The notes under the pieces were generated by a model. That model did no database searches. It was not told where the DNA came from and worked only from the letters and a program-made list of their open reading frames with translations. The position numbers and the translations under genes were made by a program. A stretch of 64,000 nucleotides of DNA from Spirochaetales bacterium Spiro_02 (GTDB taxonomy: Bacteria > Spirochaetota > Spirochaetia > Sphaerochaetales > Sphaerochaetaceae): assembly GCA_001604275.1 (NCBI GenBank), contig LVBD01000068.1:1-64000 (forward strand), read 5' to 3'. This document shows positions 8,462 through 15,458 of this stretch, piece after piece (position 1 is the stretch's first letter; each line of letters begins with the position of its first letter).

Positions 8462-8653
8462 GAAAACCTCCGTCAGCGACCGCCGTCCTCCACGTACTAC
8501 TATAGGAGCATCTTTCGATGGCAACAACAATAAGATATATAAATCTGGCACAGGCAAACCATGACTGATTTAAATTGCAGCCTGCGGGGAGGAAGCAGTT
8601 CATCTCGGTCTATGGCGCTTCGTTATGGTTTCGGTCGTACGCAAGCTGGAACA

Positions 8654-8668
8654 TTGCAATCGTTTTCA
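8654..8668 (+). promoter_or_regulatory. LacI-family operator upstream of iolB
   Basis: TTGCAATCGTTTTCA differs by one base from the site at 20527-20541. It is a CG-centred imperfect palindrome typical of LacI/PurR/CcpA-family operators and lies just upstream of the iolB -35 element. Confidence 0.7.
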
Positions 8669-8677
8669 TACATTTTG

Positions 8678-8706
8678 TTGACAGTAGGCATATCTAGTTT
8701 TAGACT
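8678..8706 (+). promoter_or_regulatory. Predicted sigma-70 promoter of iolB
   Basis: TTGACA at 8678-8683, a 17-base spacer and TAGACT at 8701-8706 form a good -35 and a fair -10. Transcription would start about 55 bases before the iolB ATG. The LacI-type operator ends ten bases upstream of the -35 box. Confidence 0.55.
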
Positions 8707-8768
8707 ATATTCGAAAAGAAAAGGCATGGTAGCTTTTTTACTGAATGATCGTTGAGGAGCAATGCAGT

Positions 8769-9551
8769 ATGGTTGGTTCGGTCTATAATCCTCCATTTAC
8801 ACAGGATGGTCGCAAGACGCTCGTTTCGCGGAAGGAAATTCATCCCGACATGCTGATGGACATCAATGTCCACCAGCTGAAGCGTGGTGAAGTCAGAACG
8901 TTTCGTCGAGCAGGGGATGAGATGGCGCTGCTGCTGATCCAAGGCGACGTGACGTTCCGGTGGAACGGACAATCCGTGCGGGCGGTCCGTAAGGATTTCT
9001 TCAACGAGCGGCCTTGGTGTCTCCATGTTCCGAAAGACATGGAAATCATGGTCGAGGCTTCCGGACCGACTGAGTTGCTGGAACAGGCCACGGACAACGC
9101 AAGTTCTTTCTCTCCTTGCATGTATACTCCGGCGGATTGCGAGGACGTGGTAAGCGGCGCCGGATTGTACGGTGGGGAAGCCGTACGTACTGTCCGGACG
9201 ATCTTTGATCACGGAACCGCACCATACTCGAATTTCGTCTGCGGTGAAGTGTTGCATTCTCCCGGGCAGTGGTCGAGCTATATACCGCATCATCATCCGC
9301 AGCCTGAGGTCTATTACTATCGGTTCGACAAGCCGCAGGGGTTCGGAGCCGCGTTCGTCGGCGACGATGCCTTTAAGATCACCGATGGGGCCGTCAGTGC
9401 GATCACTCCGGGAAAGACGCACCCGCAGGCATGTGCTCCCGGCTACAGGATGTATTATGTCTGGATGATCAGGCATCTGCCCGGCGATCCATGGGATCGC
9501 ACACGGATCGATGACCCGGCCCATATATGGTTGCTTTCGGAGGGGAAGTAA
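8769..9551 (+). CDS. iolB: 5-deoxy-glucuronate isomerase
   Basis: IolB (260 aa) converts 5-deoxy-D-glucuronate to 2-deoxy-5-keto-D-gluconate in myo-inositol catabolism. The double cupin fold of the KduI/IolB family is recognisable from the metal-binding segment SYIPHHHPQPEVYYYRF followed by the later PGKTHPQACAPGYRMYYVW. The ATG at 8769 is chosen because GGAG lies about nine bases upstream. An in-frame ATG at 8745 would overlap that ribosome site. It is the first gene of the plus-strand arm of the inositol region. The substrate is made by IolD on the opposite arm. Confidence 0.94.
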   Translation: MVGSVYNPPFTQDGRKTLVSRKEIHPDMLMDINVHQLKRGEVRTFRRAGDEMALLLIQGDVTFRWNGQSVRAVRKDFFNERPWCLHVPKDMEIMVEASGPTELLEQATDNASSFSPCMYTPADCEDVVSGAGLYGGEAVRTVRTIFDHGTAPYSNFVCGEVLHSPGQWSSYIPHHHPQPEVYYYRFDKPQGFGAAFVGDDAFKITDGAVSAITPGKTHPQACAPGYRMYYVWMIRHLPGDPWDRTRIDDPAHIWLLSEGK

Positions 9552-9650
9552 GATTCTCAGGATGCTCGTCATCCCTGCGTGAATGACACGATGGGAATAG
9601 TGATGGCATGTTATTTGCTTTTCATGCGTCTTGTTTTTGGTCGGATATTA

Positions 9651-9666
9651 TTGCAAACGTTCCCAT
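9651..9666 (+). promoter_or_regulatory. LacI-family operator upstream of the EEP hydrolase gene
   Basis: TTGCAAACGTTCCCAT shares its first eleven bases with the operator before iolG. It is the only clear signal in the 215-base gap between iolB and the next gene. It suggests that the hydrolase and the kinase behind it are controlled by the same regulator. Confidence 0.65.
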
Positions 9667-9734
9667 GTATTAGCTGAAGCTGGGAAGAAAAAGCAGTGGT
9701 GGAAAGCCAGTCTTTCACTACAAAGATATTACAT

Positions 9735-9769
9735 AAGGAGGTCGAGACGTCTACTCGACAGTTTTCATG
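9735..9769 (+). promoter_or_regulatory. Ribosome site separated from its start codon by a hairpin
   Basis: The AAGGAG ribosome site (9735-9740) is about 26 bases from the ATG at 9767, too far for normal initiation, and no in-frame start codon lies between. The gap is filled by a perfect inverted repeat, GTCGAG (9741-9746) and CTCGAC (9754-9759). Folding it would bring the ribosome site to about seven bases from the ATG. Confidence 0.6.
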
Positions 9770-10825
9770 GAACCGATAGCGTCCCGTTCGATCCTCAACC
9801 GGTTTTCCGAACGTCTGGCCACCGAACCTCAACAGACGATCATTGAAGAAATCAAGCAGTTTTCGGAGGCAACGATTCATGCGGTCGCACAGCACGATGG
9901 TGGATGTGACGAAACCGACGCATTGCGAATCCTAGTCTTCAACATGGAGCGGGGCGTACATCTACAGGAAACAATCGATTTCCTCAAATATGTTCCGGAC
10001 TCCCGGCCGTTCGATGTAATTCTTGCCAATGAGTTGGATGATGGCTGCGAACGATCTGAAAATCGTGATGTAGCTCAGGAGATCGCCTGCGCATTGCACA
10101 TGGACTATGTATTCGGACTGGAATTCTTGGAACTGGTCGGGGACGGAAACGATAAAGGCTACCACGGCAATGCGGTTTTTTCACGTTGGCCGATTCTTTG
10201 GGCGAAGACGATCAGACTGCCTGAGCAGTACAACTGGTATTTCGACCGACAGCGCCGCATCGGCGGACGGAATGCCGTTCTGGCGAAGCTCGATATCGGC
10301 GAAAACGAGATCGGAGTAGCCTCGATCCATCTGGAAAACCGGACCACCGGGGTAGGGCGATCGCTCCAGATGCGTACAGTCCTCGATGCGGTTGAAAGGT
10401 ATTTCGGCGACCTACCGGTGGTTTTGGGCGGGGACTTCAATACGAATGGATTTGACGGAAGCGACATTGAGGAAATTTGTGCTTTGATCGACTCTCCGCA
10501 AGCATTCGCAGACAGGTCGCGCCAGCTGGAACGGTATGAACCTTTGCTCGGCCTCTGTTCCGACCGGGGCTATCTACGTTGCGGACCTTCGACTGATAGC
10601 CAACAGTACACACGGCGCAAGACGATTCCGAAAGGCGGTTTCATGCCGTTGCGTTTGGATTGGCTGTTTTCCCGGGGTTTTACAGTGGATTCGTACAGGA
10701 TCGCATCGACGTTGACCGAAGACTGCAAGTTCGCTCCGGAAGGAAGTGCTCTTGCACAGTTTAAAAAATCGGAATTGAGCGACCATAACGCAGTTTGGGC
10801 TCGATACAAGATACACAGCGCATAG
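9767..10825 (+). CDS. Endonuclease/exonuclease/phosphatase (EEP) family hydrolase
   Basis: A soluble protein (352 aa) of the EEP fold shared by DNase I-like nucleases, inositol polyphosphate 5-phosphatases and sphingomyelinases. All catalytic motifs are present in order: VFNMERG, ANELDDG (metal-binding Glu), YHGNAVFSR, SIHLENR (His), GGDFNTNG, LRLDWLFSRG and the terminal LSDHNAVWARY. No signal peptide is seen. It lies between iolB and a PfkB kinase and has its own LacI-type operator, so an inositol-phosphate or phosphoinositide-type phosphoester is a plausible substrate. The fold alone does not prove that. The only start in reach is the ATG at 9767, preceded by a hairpin-spaced ribosome site. 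Confidence 0.85.
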   Translation: MEPIASRSILNRFSERLATEPQQTIIEEIKQFSEATIHAVAQHDGGCDETDALRILVFNMERGVHLQETIDFLKYVPDSRPFDVILANELDDGCERSENRDVAQEIACALHMDYVFGLEFLELVGDGNDKGYHGNAVFSRWPILWAKTIRLPEQYNWYFDRQRRIGGRNAVLAKLDIGENEIGVASIHLENRTTGVGRSLQMRTVLDAVERYFGDLPVVLGGDFNTNGFDGSDIEEICALIDSPQAFADRSRQLERYEPLLGLCSDRGYLRCGPSTDSQQYTRRKTIPKGGFMPLRLDWLFSRGFTVDSYRIASTLTEDCKFAPEGSALAQFKKSELSDHNAVWARYKIHSA

Positions 10826-10846
10826 GGGAAATGCATGGAGGGTGAC

Positions 10847-11728
10847 ATGGGCAAGTTTGATCTCTGTATCCTGGGGCAACCGTCTTTGGATATTAATGTC
10901 GATTTCGGTGGCGATGTGGAACGTCGGGTAGGTGGGGCCGTCGTATATTCCGCATATGCGGCGTCTTCTGTCGGTTATTCCGTCGCGGTTCTTCCGAAAA
11001 TGAATCGGAACGAAATCGACATCGATAGAGTCTTCGCGGGAAGCTCCGGCATCACGATATTTCCGCTGGACAGTCCTCATAGCACTTCGATCGAGAATAT
11101 CTATCATTCTGCGGATCGTGAGAAACGGACCTGCAGAGCGATCGGGAGAATCGCCCCGTATCGTGTAGAAGAGATTCCTGATATCGATGCTCCAGTCTAT
11201 CATATCGCAGGCTTGATGCAAGGTGATCTGGGCAATGAAATCATAGCATTCGCATCTCGCAAAGCAGCGGCCGCAGTAGATGTTCAGTGTCTGCTCCGGT
11301 GTGTAGAAGGCGATTCCATGGTTTTTCATGATTGGAAGGAGAAAAAGGAATTCCTTCCGATGATCTCATTCCTCAAGACCGATGCTGCGGAAGCCGAAAT
11401 CATGACAGGAATGACGGATCGAACGGAAGCGGCGAAGCAACTGTATGATTGGGGAGCGAAGGAAGTGATGATCACCCACAACAGCGAGGCGCTGGTATAC
11501 GACGGAAGAACGATCCATACTTCGCCGCTGAAACCCAGGAATCTGCGCGGGAGAACCGGCCGAGGCGATACGATCTTCGCCACGTATCTGTGCGAACGAC
11601 TGACTTCCGATATTCCTGCTGCGTTGGAATTCTCCGCTGCGCTTGTTTCTCTGAAAATGGAGACTCCCGGACCGTTCAGAGGAACCAGAGCTGATGTCCA
11701 AGCATATGTATCGGAGTTCTATCGCTAG
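10847..11728 (+). CDS. PfkB-family carbohydrate kinase, substrate unknown
   Basis: A ribokinase/PfkB-superfamily kinase (293 aa). It shows the N-terminal LCILGQPSLDINVDFGG strand-turn and VGGAVVYSAYAAS. The C-terminal catalytic motif is GRTGRGDTIFATY, where the Asp is the catalytic base and the usual GAGD reads GRGD. It follows the EEP hydrolase closely in the inositol region. Normal inositol pathways need a PfkB-type kinase (IolC) for 2-deoxy-5-keto-D-gluconate. This protein is shorter than and poorly similar to Bacillus IolC as remembered, so it may be a replacement for it or an inositol or polyol kinase. The ATG at 10847 follows GGAGGG; an upstream in-frame ATG at 10835 is also possible. 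Confidence 0.82.
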   Translation: MGKFDLCILGQPSLDINVDFGGDVERRVGGAVVYSAYAASSVGYSVAVLPKMNRNEIDIDRVFAGSSGITIFPLDSPHSTSIENIYHSADREKRTCRAIGRIAPYRVEEIPDIDAPVYHIAGLMQGDLGNEIIAFASRKAAAAVDVQCLLRCVEGDSMVFHDWKEKKEFLPMISFLKTDAAEAEIMTGMTDRTEAAKQLYDWGAKEVMITHNSEALVYDGRTIHTSPLKPRNLRGRTGRGDTIFATYLCERLTSDIPAALEFSAALVSLKMETPGPFRGTRADVQAYVSEFYR

Positions 11729-11762
11729 GTTGGCTCGTGAGTTTCTAGGAATTGTCGTCTCT

Positions 11763-11791
11763 TTGTTGTATAGTATGGAGAATACTATTGT
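11763..11791 (+). promoter_or_regulatory. Predicted lacI-type gene promoter with internal palindrome
   Basis: TTGTTG (11763-11768), a 17-base spacer and TATTGT (11786-11791) form a promoter. Filling the spacer and reaching into the -10 box is a perfect 7-bp inverted repeat, ATAGTAT and ATACTAT (11770-11776, 11782-11788). It differs from the TTGCAAACG operators, so it may bind another protein or be used for autoregulation. Confidence 0.5.
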
Positions 11792-11806
11792 GTGGGAGTT
11801 TTGCGT

Positions 11807-12799
11807 ATGATCAGCATCAGGGATATCGCGAAACGTGTCGGCATGTCCTCATCGACTGTCTCTCGTGTAGTCAACGGAAAGTCGAATGTCAACGATGAGA
11901 CGCGTGAGAAGATCCTGAAAGTCATTGAAGAATCCGGATATGTCCCCAATCGAGCCGCGCAGAACATGGTGATGAAGCGGAGCTTCACGATAGGAATCGT
12001 CATTCCTGCTATGTTCAACATGTTTCAACGACAATTGTTTTCCGTGATGGAGCGGGGACTGGAACTCTTCGGATACCGGACATTCTTCTTTTTCGTTGAG
12101 CCGAATGAGGCGAGCGAAGAAGCTTGCATCCGCGGAATGCAGGCGGAGAATCTCGATGGCGCCATCATCCTTCAGGATATTCAGGACGCTAGATTCTGCG
12201 AATATCTCCGTCGCAGCCGACTTCCCGTTGTATTCTCGACGATCGAATGCGAAGACTTTCCAACGGTTCATATCGACGATGAACGGGCGGCGATCGATGC
12301 CGTAGCCCATCTTGTCGAATTGGGGCATAGGGATATCGTCATGATCAGCAGCGGCGGTTTTACGTTCGGAAACATGAGAATGAAAGGATTCCTGCAGGCG
12401 CTCCGGTCTGCAGGGTTGCCGGCTGAAGAGGATCGCGTGCTATATACGGAGAGCTATACCGCCGAAGCCGGCATGCAGGGAATGAAGGAACTGCTCAGAA
12501 GAAGGAATGGTTTTTCCGCTGTATATGCAGCGACCGACGAGCTCGCCATCGGGGCGATGCGGGCTCTTGCCGATGCCGGAATCAGGGTTCCGGAAGATGT
12601 TTCCGTGATCGGGCTCGACGACATCGAGATATCAAGCTACATGATTCCCAGATTGACGACGATCCAGCAGCCATTGGATGAACTGGGAGAGAGGACTGTA
12701 TCGATGCTCCAGCAGTATATAGATGAAGACTATAGCGACGAAAAACGTATCATTCTTCCGCATCGGCTGGTTGTCAGGGATTCGACTGCATCTCGTTGA
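11807..12799 (+). CDS. LacI-family transcriptional regulator, probable inositol regulator
   Basis: A LacI-family repressor (330 aa). Residues 1-50 hold the DNA-binding helix-turn-helix and hinge helix (ISIRDIAKRVGMSSSTVSRVVNG). The rest is a periplasmic-binding-protein-like effector domain with VYAATDELAIGAMRAL and VSVIGLDDIEISSYMIPRLTTIQQP. The ATG at 11807 with GGGAG eight bases upstream is preferred to a GTG at 11792. The window holds four CG-centred operators of the LacI class before inositol genes and the sugar transporter, and this is the only LacI-family gene present. It is therefore the likely regulator, with inositol or an early metabolite as inducer. A run of eight T follows the stop codon. 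Confidence 0.93.
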   Translation: MISIRDIAKRVGMSSSTVSRVVNGKSNVNDETREKILKVIEESGYVPNRAAQNMVMKRSFTIGIVIPAMFNMFQRQLFSVMERGLELFGYRTFFFFVEPNEASEEACIRGMQAENLDGAIILQDIQDARFCEYLRRSRLPVVFSTIECEDFPTVHIDDERAAIDAVAHLVELGHRDIVMISSGGFTFGNMRMKGFLQALRSAGLPAEEDRVLYTESYTAEAGMQGMKELLRRRNGFSAVYAATDELAIGAMRALADAGIRVPEDVSVIGLDDIEISSYMIPRLTTIQQPLDELGERTVSMLQQYIDEDYSDEKRIILPHRLVVRDSTASR

Positions 12800-12813
12800 T
12801 TTTTTTTCATGCG

Positions 12814-14103
12814 TCATGCATCGGGAGATGTGGGGATTGTCACGCATCCGTCGGGTAGCACGATGACAGTCGGCCGCGCGATTCCTTGCCGATCCGCCAG
12901 CGCTTTCGCAAAGCGAAATGCATCATCCAATGTTTTCTGCTTTTCGATGAACATCGATGAAAGAACCTCGTCGGATAGTTCCGAGACGGCTACGATCGTC
13001 GCCCGTTGTGCGACTTCCGCCATCTTCGCGGCCTTGTGGAATCCAAGTAGGTATTCCTTCCTGATTCTGGCCAACGCATCCGACGGGCTGTCCGCCTGTG
13101 CAAGTAGTCTAGCGTAGGTCGTGTCGCCGATGCCGTCTCTGCAGGAGGAAACGAGGATTAGCGTTCCACCGTCTTTCAATGCCAACGCTCCGTTATCGAT
13201 CGCTTTTTGTGATTGATATAGGTCGATATCCATCGGGAATTTCGCTACGGACACGACGATATCGGCTCGAGCAGGAATCGATACGCAGAAAATCCTTCGG
13301 GCATATGCCACTGCCTGCGAAAAAGAGGCCACCAGATCGCCGCTAGTCGCCGCTGCAACCTTCTGCTCCTTGTCGAGGACCGTCATCAAGGCGAATACCG
13401 GAACGTCGATATAGCGCAAGGCGTCCATCATATCCTCATGCACGGGGTTTCCTTCCAGCGCAAGCGATCTGGCGCGGGGAGAGAGCGCCTGCCGATGGTT
13501 CGCCTCGATCGTCGAAAAACCTGCGATACCAGGCAGGAACGCCTTTCTCCCCCCCGTGAATCCAGCGAAGTAATGCGGTTCCACGCTCCCTGTGACAATG
13601 ATACGATCCACTTCGAATACATGCTTGTTCAAAGTGATCGGTGTACCGTTTCTTGTCGTTCCCAGCGTCGCCAATTGTGCGGGATCTCGGGAATCGTGAT
13701 ACGTGCAATGCGGACGGAGTTGCCGATACATGGGGCCGAGTATCTGTTCGTACTCGGCTTCCGTCGGTGCTCGATGTGCTCCTGTCGCCACCAGCAGGAT
13801 AATGTCGTGGAGTGCGACATATCGTTCGCAGACCGGAAGCAACGCAGAAAGCATAGCGGACGTCGGAGTAGGGCGAGTAGCGTCGTTGATGATGATGAGA
13901 ATTCGGCTGGCACCGTTGAGAAATTCGTCCAACGAAAGCGCATCGCACATGGTTCCTACGCATGGCTGCGACAATGCAAGGTTCAGCGTGTCCGTAACGG
14001 AACCGGCGCATTCGAATGGGTTCGGTTCAGCGACGGCGAGCAACTGTTCGTCCGGTATTTCAAGCGACAGACGTTCCGAAAGATATGGAATCTCAAGTTT
14101 CAT
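12814..14103 (-). CDS. larA: LarA-family nickel-pincer 2-hydroxyacid racemase/epimerase
   Basis: A protein (429 aa) of the lactate racemase LarA family. It carries DATRPTP (residues 74-80), TGAHR (His110), and EPHYFAGFTGGRKAFLPG with His177 and Lys187. His203 lies in EANHRQ. These match the catalytic histidines, the cofactor-linked lysine and the nickel-ligand histidine of characterised LarA. It would interconvert 2-hydroxyacid stereoisomers using the nickel-pincer nucleotide, whose synthesis genes larBCE are not in the window. Last gene of the minus-strand inositol arm, so its substrate may not be lactate. The ATG at 14103 follows GGAG. Confidence 0.88.
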   Translation of the reverse strand: MKLEIPYLSERLSLEIPDEQLLAVAEPNPFECAGSVTDTLNLALSQPCVGTMCDALSLDEFLNGASRILIIINDATRPTPTSAMLSALLPVCERYVALHDIILLVATGAHRAPTEAEYEQILGPMYRQLRPHCTYHDSRDPAQLATLGTTRNGTPITLNKHVFEVDRIIVTGSVEPHYFAGFTGGRKAFLPGIAGFSTIEANHRQALSPRARSLALEGNPVHEDMMDALRYIDVPVFALMTVLDKEQKVAAATSGDLVASFSQAVAYARRIFCVSIPARADIVVSVAKFPMDIDLYQSQKAIDNGALALKDGGTLILVSSCRDGIGDTTYARLLAQADSPSDALARIRKEYLLGFHKAAKMAEVAQRATIVAVSELSDEVLSSMFIEKQKTLDDAFRFAKALADRQGIARPTVIVLPDGCVTIPTSPDA

Positions 14104-14129
14104 ATCCACTCCATGTTGTGTGACAAGGT

Positions 14130-14146
14130 TCCCGGAATATCCGGGA
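14130..14146 (-). other. Small intercistronic hairpin between pgk and larA
   Basis: A perfect 7-bp inverted repeat, TCCCGGA-ATA-TCCGGGA, lies in the 56-base gap between the phosphoglycerate kinase and LarA genes. It has no T run, so it may stabilise the upstream mRNA rather than terminate it. Confidence 0.45.
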
Positions 14147-14159
14147 GCCTCGGTAAGAC

Positions 14160-15458
14160 TTAGGTATCCCGCTTTCCGACAGGAACCTGAAGATCGTGTT
14201 CGAATGCCCGTTCCATTGCTTCAATAAGCGGTAGCTTCTTTCCAGCAAGGAATCTCACCATCGCTCCTCCGGCGGTACAGACATACGAATACTTCGAAAG
14301 ATCGGTGAACTTCGTCGCCGCGTTGATCGTATCTCCTCCGCCGACGACAGTGTACCCGGGGGCGTTCGCGATCGCATTCCATATTTCTCGTGTGCCATCC
14401 GCCCAGCGCTCGTCCTCGTACATTCCCGCGGGACCATTGACGAAGATGGACCCGGCTGCCGATATCCGCTCCTTGAACAGTTCTATCGTTCCATGTCCGA
14501 TATCCGGATACAACGTCGTATCCGAAAAAACGGTAGGGAGATCTGCCACTTCGACTTCCGCCCGCTTTCCGTCCTGTTCATAGGCAAGATCGATCGGAAG
14601 CAGATATCTGTCTCCCCATTTCGTCAGCAGATCCTTGGCTTCGGGAAGGAACGCAAGCAGATCCCTGTCGGAGAGCAAGTGTTCCTCGCGCTTTCCGATA
14701 GCGACGCCGCGGGCGAGCAGCATGAGGATTCCCGTCAGACCGCCGGGAAGAATCAAATCGGCCGCACCGTCTTCAAGAACTTTCCGCATCATGCCGAAAG
14801 CATCGGATATCTTCGCACCGCCCAGGACGAATATACAGGGACGTCGTGGGTGATCCATGACTGATTTCAATGCTGTGTATTCCTGTACCAATTGCAACCC
14901 GCCGGCTGTCGGCAGCAGTTCCTGGAACGCAACCATCGATGGCGCGTTCCGATGCGCGGCGGCGAAAGCATCGTTGACATAGATATCCGCCAGCGGTGCG
15001 AGCGATCGAACCAGCCATGTATCGAGCATCTGCCGGGGAGTCAGTTTCACCTCTTTCTCGAAACTTGAAACTTCTTCCGTAAGATACCGCAGATTTCCGA
15101 GAACAATGGCTTCTCCGTTCCGAAGTTCCTTGACCCGGCGTCGAGCTTCAGGACCGCAGACATCGTCGACATACGACACGTTCCGACCTGTCATGGACGC
15201 GAGCAACCGCGCGTGTTCCTCCAACGGCATCAAGTTCTGGTAGTCCAGAGTATCACCTTGGTGGGCGATGATCGCAACCTTCGCACCTGCGTCGAGCAAC
15301 TTGAGCAACGTCGGAACCGTCTTCTCGATCCTGTTCGTATTCACGATATGTTTCGTGTGAATATCGATCGGTGAATTGATGTCAGGTCTGAAGATGACTG
15401 TCCTGCCGAAGAAATCGAACGCATCCAACCCCCGAATCTTTATGCGTGCTCCTTCCAT
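14160..15458 (-). CDS. pgk: Phosphoglycerate kinase, archaeal type
   Basis: A complete phosphoglycerate kinase (432 aa) that looks archaeal rather than bacterial. Archaeal-style blocks are TVIFRPDINSPID, VAIIAHQGDTLD with LEEHARLLA, and LAPLADIYVNDAFAAAHRNAPS. The C-terminal blocks are VLGGAKISDAF, IFVNGPAGMYE, VVGGGDTINAA and the AGGAMVRFLAGKKLPLIEAM tail. Bacterial enzymes have VRVDFNVP and SHLGRP at the first two sites. It would make ATP and a phosphoglycerate, or a related acid, from an acyl phosphate. It overlaps the archaeal-type GAPDH gene by 19 bases, implying coupled expression and sequential reactions. The start at 15458 gives the normal N-terminus; reading further upstream yields only sequence antisense in character. 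Confidence 0.92.
   Translation of the reverse strand: MEGARIKIRGLDAFDFFGRTVIFRPDINSPIDIHTKHIVNTNRIEKTVPTLLKLLDAGAKVAIIAHQGDTLDYQNLMPLEEHARLLASMTGRNVSYVDDVCGPEARRRVKELRNGEAIVLGNLRYLTEEVSSFEKEVKLTPRQMLDTWLVRSLAPLADIYVNDAFAAAHRNAPSMVAFQELLPTAGGLQLVQEYTALKSVMDHPRRPCIFVLGGAKISDAFGMMRKVLEDGAADLILPGGLTGILMLLARGVAIGKREEHLLSDRDLLAFLPEAKDLLTKWGDRYLLPIDLAYEQDGKRAEVEVADLPTVFSDTTLYPDIGHGTIELFKERISAAGSIFVNGPAGMYEDERWADGTREIWNAIANAPGYTVVGGGDTINAATKFTDLSKYSYVCTAGGAMVRFLAGKKLPLIEAMERAFEHDLQVPVGKRDT

Larger units (their letters stand above)
8462..8768. promoter_or_regulatory. Divergent control region between the hexitol PTS operon and iolB
   Basis: About 300 bases without a convincing protein gene. The iolB-side third holds a LacI-type operator (8654-8668) and a sigma-70-like promoter (8678-8706). 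The mtlA side (8462-8600) is AT-rich around 8525-8545 (minus strand TTTATATATCTTATTG). It must hold the MtlR-activated promoter, but no clear -35/-10 pair, sigma-54 site or catabolite site could be defined there. Confidence 0.5.

Noticed and set aside
8555-8575. Sigma-54 promoter upstream of mtlA or iolB
   Set aside because: TGGCAC occurs near 8547 but no TTGC follows at the required spacing.
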